A stretch of 64,000 nucleotides of DNA from Monilinia fructicola (taxonomy: Eukaryota; Ascomycota; Leotiomycetes; Helotiales; Sclerotiniaceae), in assembly GCA_008692225.1 (NCBI GenBank), contig VICG01000007.1, forward strand, positions 965,501 to 1,029,500. Direction: 5' to 3'. The number at the start of each line of letters is the position of its first letter. Positions within the stretch are counted from its first letter, which is position 1. A program made the translations under genes and the position numbers. The notes beneath the pieces are model-generated. The model saw only the letters and a list, made by a program, of their open reading frames with translations, was not told where the DNA came from and ran no database searches. This document shows, in pieces, positions 10,749 to 22,854 of this stretch.

Positions 10749-12359
10749 GTTGAAGGGAACAGATATTTAAGATTGTTTGATGGATTGAAAAGATGCCTTT
10801 GCTATTGGCGAGGTTGAGAGTTGGTTCTATTAGTTGTAAGGTGGTACGTGACTTTTCGCAACAAAAAGTCGAAAAGGAGTTACAGTAGTTGGATTTAGTA
10901 CAAAGAACAAATTGTCCTTAGTCGATGAATCAGGGTCTGAGAAGTGCTGTGTTGTACAAATAAACTAAATGATTGTGAGGCGAATAAAATCACGAAAGAG
11001 ATGATGACGATGACTGGTTCGATATCAAACAGAGATAAGGGGGGAGGAAAGGAGAGGAGAGGAGCTGTTGACAATTGTGCAATGATGTTGTGAAATGAAA
11101 GAGGGGCTTGTGTAAGGTATAGATGAAATGAAACGAGGATGGGAAGAGGATGGGAAGCGCGATTGACCGCGATCGCGAACTATCGCGTTTAGTGGTTTAA
11201 TGATTACATAAGATTGACATAAGATTTACCTCCTCACCAGATTTAACTTCCAACCAGGTTTATGTACCCCCGCCACTAGATAGATACCTCGCTAGTACAG
11301 AGTCGAATACTGTACCTACCTAGGTACTGTACTCAACTCTGAGCTTCAGGCTCATCTTCTTCTAAGCAAAATAGTAGCCATACATGAAAGTATGCACAAC
11401 CAACCTTGAGTGAATACGTTCCAATGAATGGATTTGCAACCGGAAATACTTTCCTGACATGGGATAGGGAATTAGAGATACAGAACTCCACATCATCCAA
11501 TAGCTGTGAATGCTTTCGGCGATGGATTCCAACCTTGAATTGGGTATCTACTATCTCTTGCCTAATCCCAAATCAGTGGCATTACACTGGGTTCTTCAGG
11601 AGCGCGCTAAAAAGATATCTGCCGGTGTCAATGTTTCGAACGATATATATACTTTTACCAGCCTGTTGTACCTGCTGTACTGGATTATGCATTTGTACTT
11701 TAGTATAGGGAATACAGAATCGACCATTCCTGAGATAACCTTGGAAAGTCATGGCAATTAGTCAATCCTAGGGGAAGCAAACTCCAATGGGTAATTGGTC
11801 TTGAATGATTGGTCTAAATGAGTGTTAACAGCCAGAGGAAAGCGGGTATAAGGGAAGGGCTAGGTACCTAAGATTGTGCCCTTCAATATTGGAAGCGTAG
11901 TAAAGAAGTAAAGAAATTCAACCGTGATCTCTCCCTCTCTTTCTCTTTGAAAAGAGCCTGAAGAACAAATGGAAGACAAAGTTAATATTGACCACGTGAT
12001 AATTAATCATGATGGGTTCGATTGGCTAGAACTAAAGTGTGAAATAGTATCCAACCAATGAAATGCATTGAGAACATGAGCAGTCATACAGTACCTACTA
12101 CCTACCTAGGTAGGTATGTGCATCCTAGTTGACACTAGCAAGCTAAAGGCATCAAGCGGGGACCCCTGAAGTTAATTGGAGCTTTGGCCACTCTAACATG
12201 AAGATAAACACTCAACACCCAAAAATATATTTCCACACTCCAACTCATTCACTCCTTGAACGATTCAACTCTCTTCACCCTCTCGCTTTACATGCACCTC
12301 ACTGCCATCCAAAGATTTAATTTATGTACAGTATAAAGACTCACAATCAGATCTTAAAT
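10749..12359. other. Divergent intergenic region
   Basis: About 1.6 kb between the RNR-inhibitor gene and the HAD gene. It holds the CGCG cluster and two CCTAGG-centred palindromes (TACCTAGGTA at 11317-11326, a 16-bp perfect palindrome at 12100-12115). Small ORFs at 11.4-11.8 kb show no coding character. Confidence 0.4.
11155..11190. promoter_or_regulatory. CGCG-rich cluster, possible MBF-like sites
   Basis: This 36-bp stretch carries four CGCG cores (GCGCG, CCGCGATCGCGAA, TCGCGTTT) in an otherwise AT-leaning region, about 410-440 bp upstream of the RNR-inhibitor ATG. ACGCG-type elements bind MBF and drive G1/S genes in fungi. The link is inference; the divergent HAD gene starts 1.2 kb away. 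Confidence 0.3.
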
Positions 12360-13992
12360 ATGGTTCTTATCGGCCAGGTATCCCGCAAGGTATCCGCAAA
12401 CTCCCGGCCTTACCAATTATTGAACCCAACAATATCAAGAAGCGGGAAGGGAAAGTCTGTCAACAGGATAAAAAGCTTTATCTCCAGCGTTGCCAACCCT
12501 TCCTTGGTTCAACAACGATCTATATGTTCTTCTCGTTTTTCATTTTCTTCTTCTTCTCTAGTATCCACTTCTTGCCTGTCAAAACAGTCAACAAGAGTTG
12601 CAATGACTCCAACTACCCATCAACGTCGGTCTAGCACTGTGACTCCAGTCACTACAAACCGCTTACCAGGCTTTGCCTTTGCTTTTGAGTATGTATGGTT
12701 CCTTTATCTTTTTGTGTACTTTCCAATCTAACTGGTTATAGCATTGATGGTGTTCTTCTCCGATCTTCTTCACCAATTCCTGGAGCATCTGAAGCTTTAA
12801 ACCTACTCCATTCAAAGAACATCCCCTTCATCTTATTGACCAATGGAGGTGGCAAACATGAGAGTGCTCGTGTTGCTGAGTTGAGCAAGAAGCTGAATGT
12901 TCCTCTTACCGAAGAGAACTTCGTTCAATCCCATACACCGTTCAAACAACTTGTTGAGGGATCTGATACTGTGGAGAGTCTTAAGGACAAGACAGTACTT
13001 GTCACTGGTGGAGATGGAGACAAATGTCGCAAGGTTGCAGAAATGTCAGTTTGACTTTTTTTTTCTTACAGTGGTAATTCTTGATTAAACCCTGATCTAA
13101 ATTAGATCTGGTGTCTATACAAAAATTTATTGGTATATTGAATCAGCTTGAGACATTGAATGGCTACTGGGATCTCATGGAAAATGCTAACATCAAAGGA
13201 TACAGGTATGGCTTTACTAAGGTTGTCACTCCTGGGGATATTCTCATGGCTTACCCTACCATCTGGCCCTTCAATCAAATCTTTAGTGATTATTACAAGA
13301 ATAATACTCGCCCTCTGCCTAGACCCGTTGATCTGGATAATCCTTCTCAATCCCTCACATTTGATGCCATAATGATTTTCAACGATCCTCGTGATTGGGC
13401 GTTGGATACTCAAGTCGTACTTGATCTTCTCCTATCGGAGAAGGGCATCCTGGGCACTTATTCCTCCAAGAATGGTGATACCTCACTTCCTAACAACGGC
13501 TGGCAACAAGATGGGCAACCAAAGCTCTTCTTCTCCAATCCAGATCTCTTTTGGGCAACTAATCACCACATGCCTCGTCTTGGCCAAGGAGGTTTCCAGG
13601 CTTCTCTCGAGGGAGTTTGGAATGCTACTACTGGTGGTGCAAAGCTCGAACGCACTGTTATTGGCAAACCGCATTCAGCAACATACAAGTATGCTGAGCG
13701 CGTACTCGACAATTATCGTACACACGTGCTTGGTGGTAACGGTGAAAGCAAGCGAAAGCTCCCACATCTTAAGCGCGTCTTCATGGTTGGCGATAACCCA
13801 GAATCGGATATTCGCGGTGCTAATGATTTCGAATCATCTCATGGTACAGATTGGACTTCCGTGCTAGTTAAAACCGGTGTTTATAAGAGTGGCACTGTGC
13901 CTGCTTACAAACCAAAGGTAATCGTCGCAGATGTTTACGAGGCCGTTAAGTGGGCTTTGGAACAAGAAGGCTGGCATTCAGCTCACGAATAA
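12360..13992 (+). CDS. HAD-superfamily IIA phosphatase, CECR5/HDHD5 (yeast YKR070W) type
   Basis: Exons 12360-12688, 12742-13044 and 13206-13992 give 472 residues. Splicing of intron 1 creates the HAD motif I, FDIDGVLL, with the nucleophile D110 and acid/base D112. Motif II is LLTNGGG, and motif IV is FMVGDNPESDIRGAN near the C-terminus. TPGDIL after intron 2 confirms that junction. The Arg/Ser-rich N-terminus (about 100 residues, few acidic) is consistent with mitochondrial import, as known for the yeast and animal relatives; the substrate of this family is not settled. Intron 2 is long (161 nt) and contains open frame, so an unspliced start near 13111 would be wrong. An earlier in-frame ATG at 12324 is the alternative start. 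Confidence 0.82.
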
Positions 13993-16132
13993 TTTTACCT
14001 TGATTGCTTGTTCTTTTGGCGCATATCTCTTTGCATTGGTGTGGTAGCGGCATCTGTGCTTTTGTTTCTGGGACTGGATATTATTCGCATTGAAGTTTAA
14101 AAAGTGAGCGAACAGTTCAGACATATCATACATTGCAAAGGTGTTTCATCGGGCGGGGGAGTCTTTGCTACATTTAACTTTGGATGATGCATAAAACGTT
14201 CATTTATAAATGATGTATCATGGGTGATGGGTGATGGATGATAGATGATAGATGAGGTACCATTGCTAGTAGAAAATCCACTGTACTGGGCTAGAATAAA
14301 TAAAATTTGATGTTCTTAAAGTTATTCTCCAGCATATAAACTTCCATTTTCGTGGGAGAAAGGGGAGCGGGGTAAAGAGTTCTGGACACGATATGAGACA
14401 TGATGACGCAGTGGTTTACATCTTTTTAAACTTCTCTGACTCTCGTTTTGCTGTTTGAAAAGGACCTGTATTTTCAGTACGGGGAAATGATCCTGTAGAA
14501 AAGATAGCGGAGAAAGAGATGGACCAACACAAAGAATGATAGAACGTTGAATTTCATCAATACTATTGCCACGAATGAATTGGAGCACCGCATAACAAGT
14601 AGATGAGAGGGACATTGCTAAGATGAGGAAATCGAAGTATCATTGATGGACTGAATATGTATATGCTTATTTAGGAATGAGATGAGTAACATTAGCACAA
14701 AAATCATGCAATAATTGTAATTGACGGGAAGTCATTGGGCTAGTTGAGTATGCTTATGGCAGATATTAATGGCTCTCATATTACCTCGATATGTGTGAGT
14801 AATGATATCACTCATTGAAATACATATTAACTTATCGAATTCCAATGGATATGGATAGCTTCAACATTAATCATTTGGATGAGATGTGTTGAATCCAAGT
14901 AAGCCCGTAAATTTCCAGCAATATGAAATATTCAGTGTCAGACCCAGCAATATAAAATATTTATTGGTGTCAGAATCAACCATACCAGTGATAGCGAGTC
15001 TAATACTACGTGTTATAATACGTGGTTCAAAATGAATACACATCATCAGAGTAGGACCTATTCGAAATAGCTCGGCCATAATTATACTCTTCCAAAGACT
15101 GCTGACGCAAGACAAGAGACGATAGAATAGAGAAGGAAATAGCCGTTGAAAGAACAAGAGGAATGGAATTGATGAATCAATACAAGTATATGCAGAATAT
15201 TTCCCAGCATCAAAAGATCTTCCTGGTTTTGACGTGGATCAGAAGAATATCTGGGAAGGGAATCTTTCAACAACAAGGCCGATTCTAGCAACTTCTATAA
15301 CTGAAATACCTGGTGCCTGTAGTATATTCAGAGCAGTTGTGATTATAGGTATGACAAATCAAGTGAATATGTTAACATAGACATGTCCGATACGAATCGA
15401 TAGATTGCCTTGAGCTCAACAAACAAACATTGTTCTCTAGCTATAAGAGAGACTATCTCGAATGGCATGTAACCATCGCATCCTAATATGTCTATTATTT
15501 ATATGACACAAAGTACGCCAGAACTTAAATCTATGGAACCCAATAGAGATTATACCTAAAGACATCGATGGAGTCTACGTTCAAAGACTGGCGTGTGATT
15601 GAGGAATCAAGATCATTTCGAACTCCGTCCCTCTGGGCCATATCCATACTCTCATAGTTTAAATACCCGCGAATACTCAACTTGACTGAGGATGATGAAA
15701 CGATCGTATCTGGATGTTTGAACGAGTGAACAATGCTCCCGGCTCAATCCAGAAAATATTGATTAGTTTTTTGTGGAATTGAACTTTCGAGCACTCGCTC
15801 AAGAGGCTTCTTTCTACTTGTTCAATCATGGACCTTCATATGTATGTCTCTATGGAAGATTCTTTCAGACCAAGATTCTGATATATCTAATATCTTATAT
15901 AAGATATATCCATGGATAGCATATGAGACGATCAAATTGGTATTATTGAGTTAGCGATTGACATACTGTGATTTTATCATTATTGCTATATACATAATAT
16001 ATAAAAATAATTCACTGATAGATTCGAAGAGCCATGGTTACCCCCACGTGCAGCCCCAATAGTGCTGCGTGGCAGAAATGAATTACTGATTATATATTGA
16101 ATTCACGGACAACTCTTCAACAAATCAGAAAA
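13993..16132. other. Gene-free stretch
   Basis: About 2.1 kb, AT-leaning. It holds a short ATGGGTG/ATAGATG tandem tract (about 14217-14255) and an 18-bp AT palindrome near 15888. ORFs on the minus strand (14.3-15.3 kb) look random. Confidence 0.4.
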
Positions 16133-16238
16133 TCCGAATTAGTGTAGGGGTTAACATAACTCGCTTTCAAGTCTTGTCTGCTTCTAAAGCTGATAAGAAC
16201 TGAACCGAGTAGCCCCGGGTTCGATTCCCGGATTCGGA
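16133..16238 (+). tRNA. tRNA-Glu (anticodon TTC) with intron
   Basis: The acceptor stem pairs TCCGAAT (16133-16139) with ATTCGGA (16232-16238). The anticodon stem pairs ACTCG (16159-16163) with CGAGT (16206-16210). The loop CTTTCA places anticodon TTC at 16166-16168. An intron of about 35 nt (16170-16204) sits one base after the anticodon, the usual eukaryotic position. The T-arm is CCGGG-TTCGATT-CCCGG. The D-arm TAGTGTAGGGGTTA is typical of fungal tRNA-Glu. Confidence 0.9.
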
Positions 16239-16242
16239 ATTA

Positions 16243-16252
16243 TCTTTTTTCT
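16243..16252 (+). terminator. Pol III T-run terminator
   Basis: A run of six T just downstream of the tRNA, followed by more pyrimidines, fits an RNA polymerase III terminator. Confidence 0.6.
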
Positions 16253-16836
16253 CTTTTGCAACTTATATATCCAATCTTACCTTTCTGTTGTTCGCTGCGT
16301 CTGTTTTTTTGCTTCGTGCTTGGAAAGAGGTTCATGTGGTATAAAGGAGACTAGCTCTTAAAGTCCCACTCTGTGACATTGGAGCGGAATAACCTTTTGC
16401 CGTTGCACCTTCTTCATATTGCTCAAGTAACCTTGGAATCTTGAACTCACCTAGTATCTTTTAGAATAGACCTAGACAATTAGGGGTGTCCTGTATTGAA
16501 GATTGATTGAATGATTGACCAACTTGCTTCCTCCAATTGTTTGATTAATGGTTTGCTGATACACACCATCACTATATTGTCAACTTGGGCTACCTACCTA
16601 CCCATACCTAATTCTGGAAGAGTGAGTTGGGTGCGATTATCCAGTAAAGGGATATCACTGGCAATACCCACTTCTTCTACCCTAGCGAAACCTCTATAAC
16701 CACCCCATCAAATTATTTCATTCACGTCAACATAGCGTTTGGCGACGTATCGCAACCTCAAAGACCACAATTGCAGTAATACTCGATTTCCTTTCGACTT
16801 GCAATTCATGAAGCTGGGGAGCATACCTTTCACATC
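16253..16836. other. Promoter region of the gamma-COP gene
   Basis: About 580 bp with no coding signal. Confidence 0.4.
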
Positions 16837-19785
16837 ATGAGCTACAGTAAAAAAGACGAAGATGGCGATAACCGCCATCATGCGCGTGGATAGAACCTCT
16901 GTTTTCCAAGAAGGTCGGTGAATATTCCCATTAATTGGCCAGCTAAGCTAAGATCTAGCAGCTCGATTGTTCAACTCTTCCCCTATACAACCTCGAAGAT
17001 GCCGTGTCCTCCTGACGAAGATCGCGCTTTTATTATACACTGGCGAGAAATTCCCTACGAATGAAGCCACTACTCTTTTCTTTGGTATCTCGAAGCTGTT
17101 TCAAAATAAAGATGCCAGTCTGCGGCAGGTGGTTCACCTTATCATCAAGGAGTTGGCGCATTCTGCAGAGGATATTATTATGGTCACAAGTACAATAATG
17201 AAAGATACTGGTGGTGGAACAGATGCAATCTACAGACCAAATGCTATTCGGGCCTTGTGCCGTATCATTGATGTGAGTGCACTGCATAATAGTGAAGGAT
17301 GTCATTGACACAACCAGGCCTCCACAGTCCAAAGCATCGAGCGAGTAATGAAGACCGCAATTGTCGACAAGAACCCTTCCGTATCATCTGCTGCCTTAAT
17401 ATCCTCATACCACCTTCTACCTATAGCCCGGGATGTTGTTCGAAGATGGCAAAGCGAAACACAAGAAGCAGCAACAGCTACAAAATCCTCCGGTGGCTTC
17501 TCCCTTGGTTTCTCAACTTCAAGCAGCCAAACTCCGGTGAACAACTCAACAATGACACAGTATCACGCGATCGGACTTTTGTACCAAATGAGAATGCACG
17601 ACAGAATGGCATTGGTTAAGATGGTTCAGCAATTCGGGGCAGCAGGTGCTGTGAAGAGTCCGGCTGCAACTGTCATGCTTGTACGACTAGCAGCTCAATT
17701 GGCAGAAGAAGACCAACAACTCCGAAGACCAATGATGCAGCTATTGGACGGTTGGCTTCGCCACAAGAGCGAAATGGTCAACTTTGAAGCTGCCAAGGCC
17801 ATTTGTGATATGCGAGACGTCACAGACGCCGAAGTTACTCAAGCCATCCACGTCCTGCAACTATTCCTTACCTCGCCAAGGGCTGTCACTAAATTTGCTG
17901 CGATCCGTATACTCCACAACTTTGCCTCTTTCAAGCCTCAAGCTGTCCACCCATGTAATCCGGATATCGAGCTGCTTATCTCGAACTCCAATAGATCAAT
18001 TGCTACCTTTGCTATTACCACACTCTTGAAGACGGGTAACGAAGCCAGTGTTGACAGATTAATGAAGCAAATTTCAGGATTCATGGCAGATATCACAGAC
18101 GAGTTCAAGATTACAATCGTTGAAGCTATTCGTACCCTCTGCCTCAAGTTCCCCAACAAACAAGCTGGCATGCTAGCATTCCTCAGTGGCATATTACGCG
18201 ATGAGGGAGGATATGAGTTCAAGCGCGCCGTAGTGGAAAGCATGTTTGATTTGATCAAGTTCGTTCCCGAGTCAAAGGAAGATGCATTGGCACATCTTTG
18301 CGAATTCATTGAGGACTGTGAATTCACAAAATTGGCTGTTCGCATCCTCCATCTTCTTGGATTGGAAGGTCCTAAAACATCGCAACCTACCAAGTACATT
18401 CGATACATCTACAATCGAGTAGTCCTTGAAAATGCCATTGTACGAGCTGCAGCAGTCACAGCATTGGCCAAATTTGGCGTGGGACAAAAAGATCCAGAAG
18501 TTAAGCGCAGTGTCACCGTTCTTCTAACCAGATGCTTAGATGATGTTGATGACGAAGTTCGGGACCGTGCTGCATTGAACTTGAGATTGATGTCAGAGTC
18601 TGATGACACGGCGGATCGTTTCATCAAGAATGGTAATTATTCACCCCCCTAGTCTTCCAACACATTGGTCTAATCATCTCCAGAAAACACCTTTGCTCTA
18701 CCATACCTTGAGCATCAACTTGTTATGTACGTCACAGCGGATGACAAATCAACGTTCGATAATCCTTTCGATATTGCATCAATCCCTGTTGTTACCAAGG
18801 AGCAAGCAGACGCAGAGGAACGAACCAAGAAGCTCACAACTGTAACCCCAACAATTAAGGCTCCAAAATCTGGTCCCAGCAAAGCTTCGCCATCTGGCGC
18901 CGAAGCTGCTGCTTCTGCTTCTGCAAACGCTCAGAAGTACGCCCAGGAACTACTCAAGATTCCAGAGTTCAAGCCATATGGTGCTGTATTGAAATCGTCC
19001 CTTGCTGTTGAATTGACAGAATCAGAAACTGAATATGTCGTTACCGTTGTCAAGCATATTTTCAAAGAACATATTGTCCTACAATACGAGGTTAAGAACA
19101 CTCTACCCGATACCGTTCTCGAAGAAGTATCCGTGGTTGCTACTCCAACCGATGAAGAGGAACTCGAGGAAGATTTCATTATTCCTGCAGCCAAACTTGT
19201 CACCGATGAGCCAGGTACTATTTACGTCTCTTTCAAGAAGACTAATGGCGAATCCGCTTTTCCTTCAAGCAGCTTCACGAATATTCTGAAGTTCACCACC
19301 AAAGAAATCGATCCAACAACTGGCGAACCCGAGGAAAGTGGTTATGATGATGAATATCAAGTCGAGGACCTTGATCTTACCGGAAGCGATTATGTTGTTC
19401 CTGCTTTTGCTGGTAACTTTAATCACATCTGGGAGCAAGTTGGTGCTTCCGGCGAGGAAGCTGAAGAGACACTCCAATTGAGTGGTGTCAAGAGTATAGC
19501 AGGTAAGTTTCTTCCGAGATTGCTTGTAACCAAGATTCTAAAATTTTTATAGATGCAACCGAACAACTCACGAAAACACTCTCGCTACAACCCCTTGATG
19601 GTACAGATGTACCCATTAATACAACTACCCACACACTCAAACTATTTGGCAAAACAGTCACAGGTGGAAGAGTTGTGGCTAATATCCGGATGGCGTATTC
19701 TAGCAAATCAGGAGTCACAAGTAAAATTGTGGTTCGTGGTGAGGAAGAGGGTATTGCGGCTTTGGTTATTGGGTCTGTTGCTTAG
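16837..19785 (+). CDS. SEC21: Coatomer subunit gamma (COPI)
   Basis: Exons 16862-16913, 16962-17272, 17318-18632, 18684-19502 and 19553-19785 give 909 residues from the ATG at 16862. The sequence is an almost continuous match to fungal gamma-COP: FNSSPIQPRRCRVLLTKIA, then LFFGISKLFQNKDASLRQ, then the HEAT-like solenoid (about 1-530) and, after an Ala/Ser linker, the appendage domain ending IAALVIGSVA. As part of the F-subcomplex of coatomer it coats Golgi-to-ER and intra-Golgi vesicles. The N-terminus is odd. The expected start MSYSKKDEDGD is present at 16837 but in another frame; that ORF stops after 18 codons, and joining it to the main frame needs two extra bases near 16870. Either an indel in this sequence or a real start at 16862 (MAITAIMRVDRT) explains it. 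Confidence 0.93.
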
Positions 19786-20386
19786 GGGCTAGCGATTTCA
19801 TGGAGTTGAAATTTTGGGTGCATTTGATGATTATTGTTTAGATAATGGGTATAAGAAGCTGCGAAAAATGGATTGGCTTCGTCTCATGGAAGATGAAGGA
19901 TACAGCACAAACTATCGAGTCAAAAATATGAAAAATATTCAACTTTAGATTTGATGAAACCCATGCATGGCCAAGTCCCATTACTTTGAAAGACGAACAG
20001 ATGGAGATAGTCTAATTAACTTCTTGGGCGATTTCCATTGTTTAACAATATACTGTATCTATCTATGTATGCACGCATATTATGCACACCAAATGACTTC
20101 CAGATATCTAGAAGGAAAAATCTTCACTTCAGTAATCTTATGTAGAATGTGGAATGTGTTGGCTCTGGGGTCATTATTGATTGCCCCTATCAGAATCCTT
20201 AAACACTCGGGTATTGATATGACGTTGCATACCCATGTCTTGGCACGTTTTTCTAGAATTTAGAATTCTTGATTTGAGGCCGCTTTTTTTTGCCAACAAA
20301 GATAACCACGCACAATCGCAATTCAAGCTCAAGAACTTTGTTTTTCTTCTCAAAGTTCCTTGTCATCAACTCAAGGCTCATTGACG
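19786..20386. other. Intergenic region upstream of the phosphotransferase gene
   Basis: 600 bp, no coding signal. The last 100 bp are pyrimidine-rich, as in many fungal promoters. Confidence 0.4.
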
Positions 20387-21834
20387 ATGGTTTACGTACG
20401 ACAGGAAGCCCTTCCGGGCTTGAAAAAATACAAATATTCGGGTGTCGACCACTCCCTCTTGTCTCGATACGTTCTCAAGCCATTCTATACGAATTTCGTG
20501 ATAAAATGTTTCCCGATGAGCATGGCACCAAATCTGATTACTCTTACGGGTTTCAGTTTCGTGGTTATTAACATTCTGACTTTGTTATGGTATAACCCCA
20601 CGCTCGATGTGGATTGCCCGCCTTGGGTGTATGCGAGCTGGGCTGTGGGATTGTTCTTGTATCAGACCTTCGATGCGGTCGATGGGACGCAAGCGTATGT
20701 TTGCATTCCTTTGCGATTCAATTGGGGTGACAAAAGCTGACGCGATGAGAGTACAGGAGGCGCACACACCAGAGTGGCCCGCTTGGAGAGCTCTTTGATC
20801 ATGGCGTCGACGCGGTCAATACCTCTCTCGAATGTTTGATTTTTGCCGCTTCGCAGAACTTCGGAATGGGCTGGAAGACAGTCATGGTCTTATTTGCTTG
20901 TGCGAGCTCAATTTACAACTTTGAGGGGGTTATGCTGACACTTGGTAGCTCTTCTCACATTCTACGTACAAACCTGGGACGAATACCACACCAAGACCTT
21001 GACACTGGGCTTAGTTTCTGGACCTGTCGAAGGAATCGTTATTCTGATCACTGTTTACGCGTTCACTGCGATCAAAGGAGGGGCCAGTTTTTGGGCCCAA
21101 TCGATGTTCAGAACCGTTGGAATTCCTCACTACGCTTTTATTCCCGATTATATTTACGAATTGCCATTCAATGAGTGGTATATGGTTCAAGGCTCAATTG
21201 TGCTGGTTCTCAATACTGTTCAAAGGTAGATCTACCCCTCCTAAATCCTTGTCAAATGTTTCACAGCTAACGACCCCTCCAGCTCCATAAATGTGATCCG
21301 AGCTCGCAGAGCTCGTGGAGACAGATCACGAGGTGCACTCTTGGGTCTCATTCCCTTCTTTTTTACATGGACGCTCATTCCAGCCTACCTTTACCTCAAT
21401 CCCGAAATTCTATACAACCATCTCGTTCCTTTCGTGTTCTTTCGCCGGTCTCGTAAATGCTTACTCAGTGGGCCAGATGATCACTGCCCATTTGGTCAAG
21501 CTGCCATTCCCTTACACAAATGTATTAAACCTACCTCTTGCTTACGGAGTCTTTGATTCTGCGGGGCCATTCTTGAAGGAAACATTTGGATTTGGATGGC
21601 CTAGTGCTCTAGGTGGTGGTGTATATCAGGTTGCATATCTGTTTTGCATGCTAGGTGTTGCGGTGGGCGTTTATGGAAGCTTCGTGGTAAGTACCTTCTT
21701 ATCCACTTTCTATCATTCTATGCTAATTTTATAAGGTTGATGTAATCGTTACGATATGTGATTACTTAGACATCTGGTGCTTGACTATCAAACATCCATG
21801 GAACGAAGAAGAAGAGGCGAAGAAAGCGAATTAG
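20387..21834 (+). CDS. Choline/ethanolamine phosphotransferase (CDP-alcohol phosphatidyltransferase)
   Basis: Exons 20387-20694, 20757-20899, 20949-21225, 21283-21686 and 21736-21834. After splicing, the family signature D-G-x2-A-R-x8-G-x3-D-x3-D is complete (D99, G100, A103, R104, G113, D117, D121). Several hydrophobic membrane spans follow. The enzyme transfers phosphocholine or phosphoethanolamine from the CDP-alcohol to diacylglycerol in the ER (last Kennedy-pathway step; Cpt1/Ept1 type). Which substrate cannot be told from sequence alone. One extra T in the run 21440-21442 shifts the frame inside HLVPFVF|FAGLVNAYSVG. Discounting it gives 409 residues with a divisible exon sum, so I read it as an indel rather than a broken gene. 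Confidence 0.88.
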
Positions 21835-22854
21835 AATATCCTTTTGCGACGTGCTACGAACATAATGCGAACATGATTTCAGGTGGTTTTGGTCCAGGTC
21901 GGGAGTCTCGGTGCTTCAGGCTTAGGCAGTTCAGTGGGATGAACCGGTGTTGGTATGAACGAAATATCTCATCGGTATCTATGTGAAGATTTGTTCGAGT
22001 AAGGGTATTAAATATTATCCCTTCAGAATAGACTGCTCCGTTTAGATGTACTTTTTGATGTACACCTTGACCGTTTTTCTCAATAATTAGAGCCAATCTA
22101 GTGATCTCGATAACTCCTGTTTTAACTATCTCGATCTTTGAATTCGTTCTTGTTAAGATAAACCTTTTAGCAGCAATTAGACAGTACCAGAACTTGGCTA
22201 CTAGTATATCCAGAACAAGCCAATTCTGAGAAACCTCCATCAAATAATAAATTCCTGGAACAAACTTTTCTCCGAGCAAACTATTTCATCCATAAACCTG
22301 CTCATTTTAACCGGTCCCTCAACAGGATGATAATGAAGGCTCAAAAATCCGATTTCTCGCCCTCTATCAAGCCGATATCGACGGGATTTGACTATGTGAT
22401 TTGAATTTACCAGAATCCCTCTCAGTTTTGGCTAGAATGGAGGTTGGGGACTCTGGAGAATCTCGGTTCAGATAAAGCCGAGGACTCGGTTCCGAGGTTG
22501 CAGTGATGATGAACATCCAGGACGATCTGATCTCGATCTTCAATAGTTAAGTTTCTCGCATCCAGTCTTGCATTCGGCATTCCTCATTTGACATTCATAT
22601 TTCTCCGAGACGTACAGATCGGGTTTATGAGGTTTCTCTTGGACTTGCAATCCCGGGTTTCCTCCAATCTACAGCCCATGTGGCCATACCCCGCAGAACT
22701 AAACGTAGATACTGAAGAATATGAGTGGAGATGTAGAGTTGTAGAGGTACTTTTTGCCAGTATTCATGTTTACTTAAAGGCGTATCTTATCGTCATATAT
22801 CGCAATTATGTGAATGAATTTTTATTGTAGCACCAAGAAAAGTCCGTTGCCAAA
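21835..22854. other. Intergenic region upstream of the GH28 gene
   Basis: About 1 kb. No ORF with coding character and no repeat recognised. Confidence 0.4.

Noticed and set aside
13111..13205. Alternative start of the HAD phosphatase inside an open frame
   Set aside because: The stretch is intron sequence; splicing 13044 to 13206 restores a conserved junction (VAEM-YGFTKVVTPGDIL).
14322..15291. Several 69-97-codon minus-strand ORFs
   Set aside because: No protein signature, no splice structure linking them, composition as the surrounding non-coding DNA.
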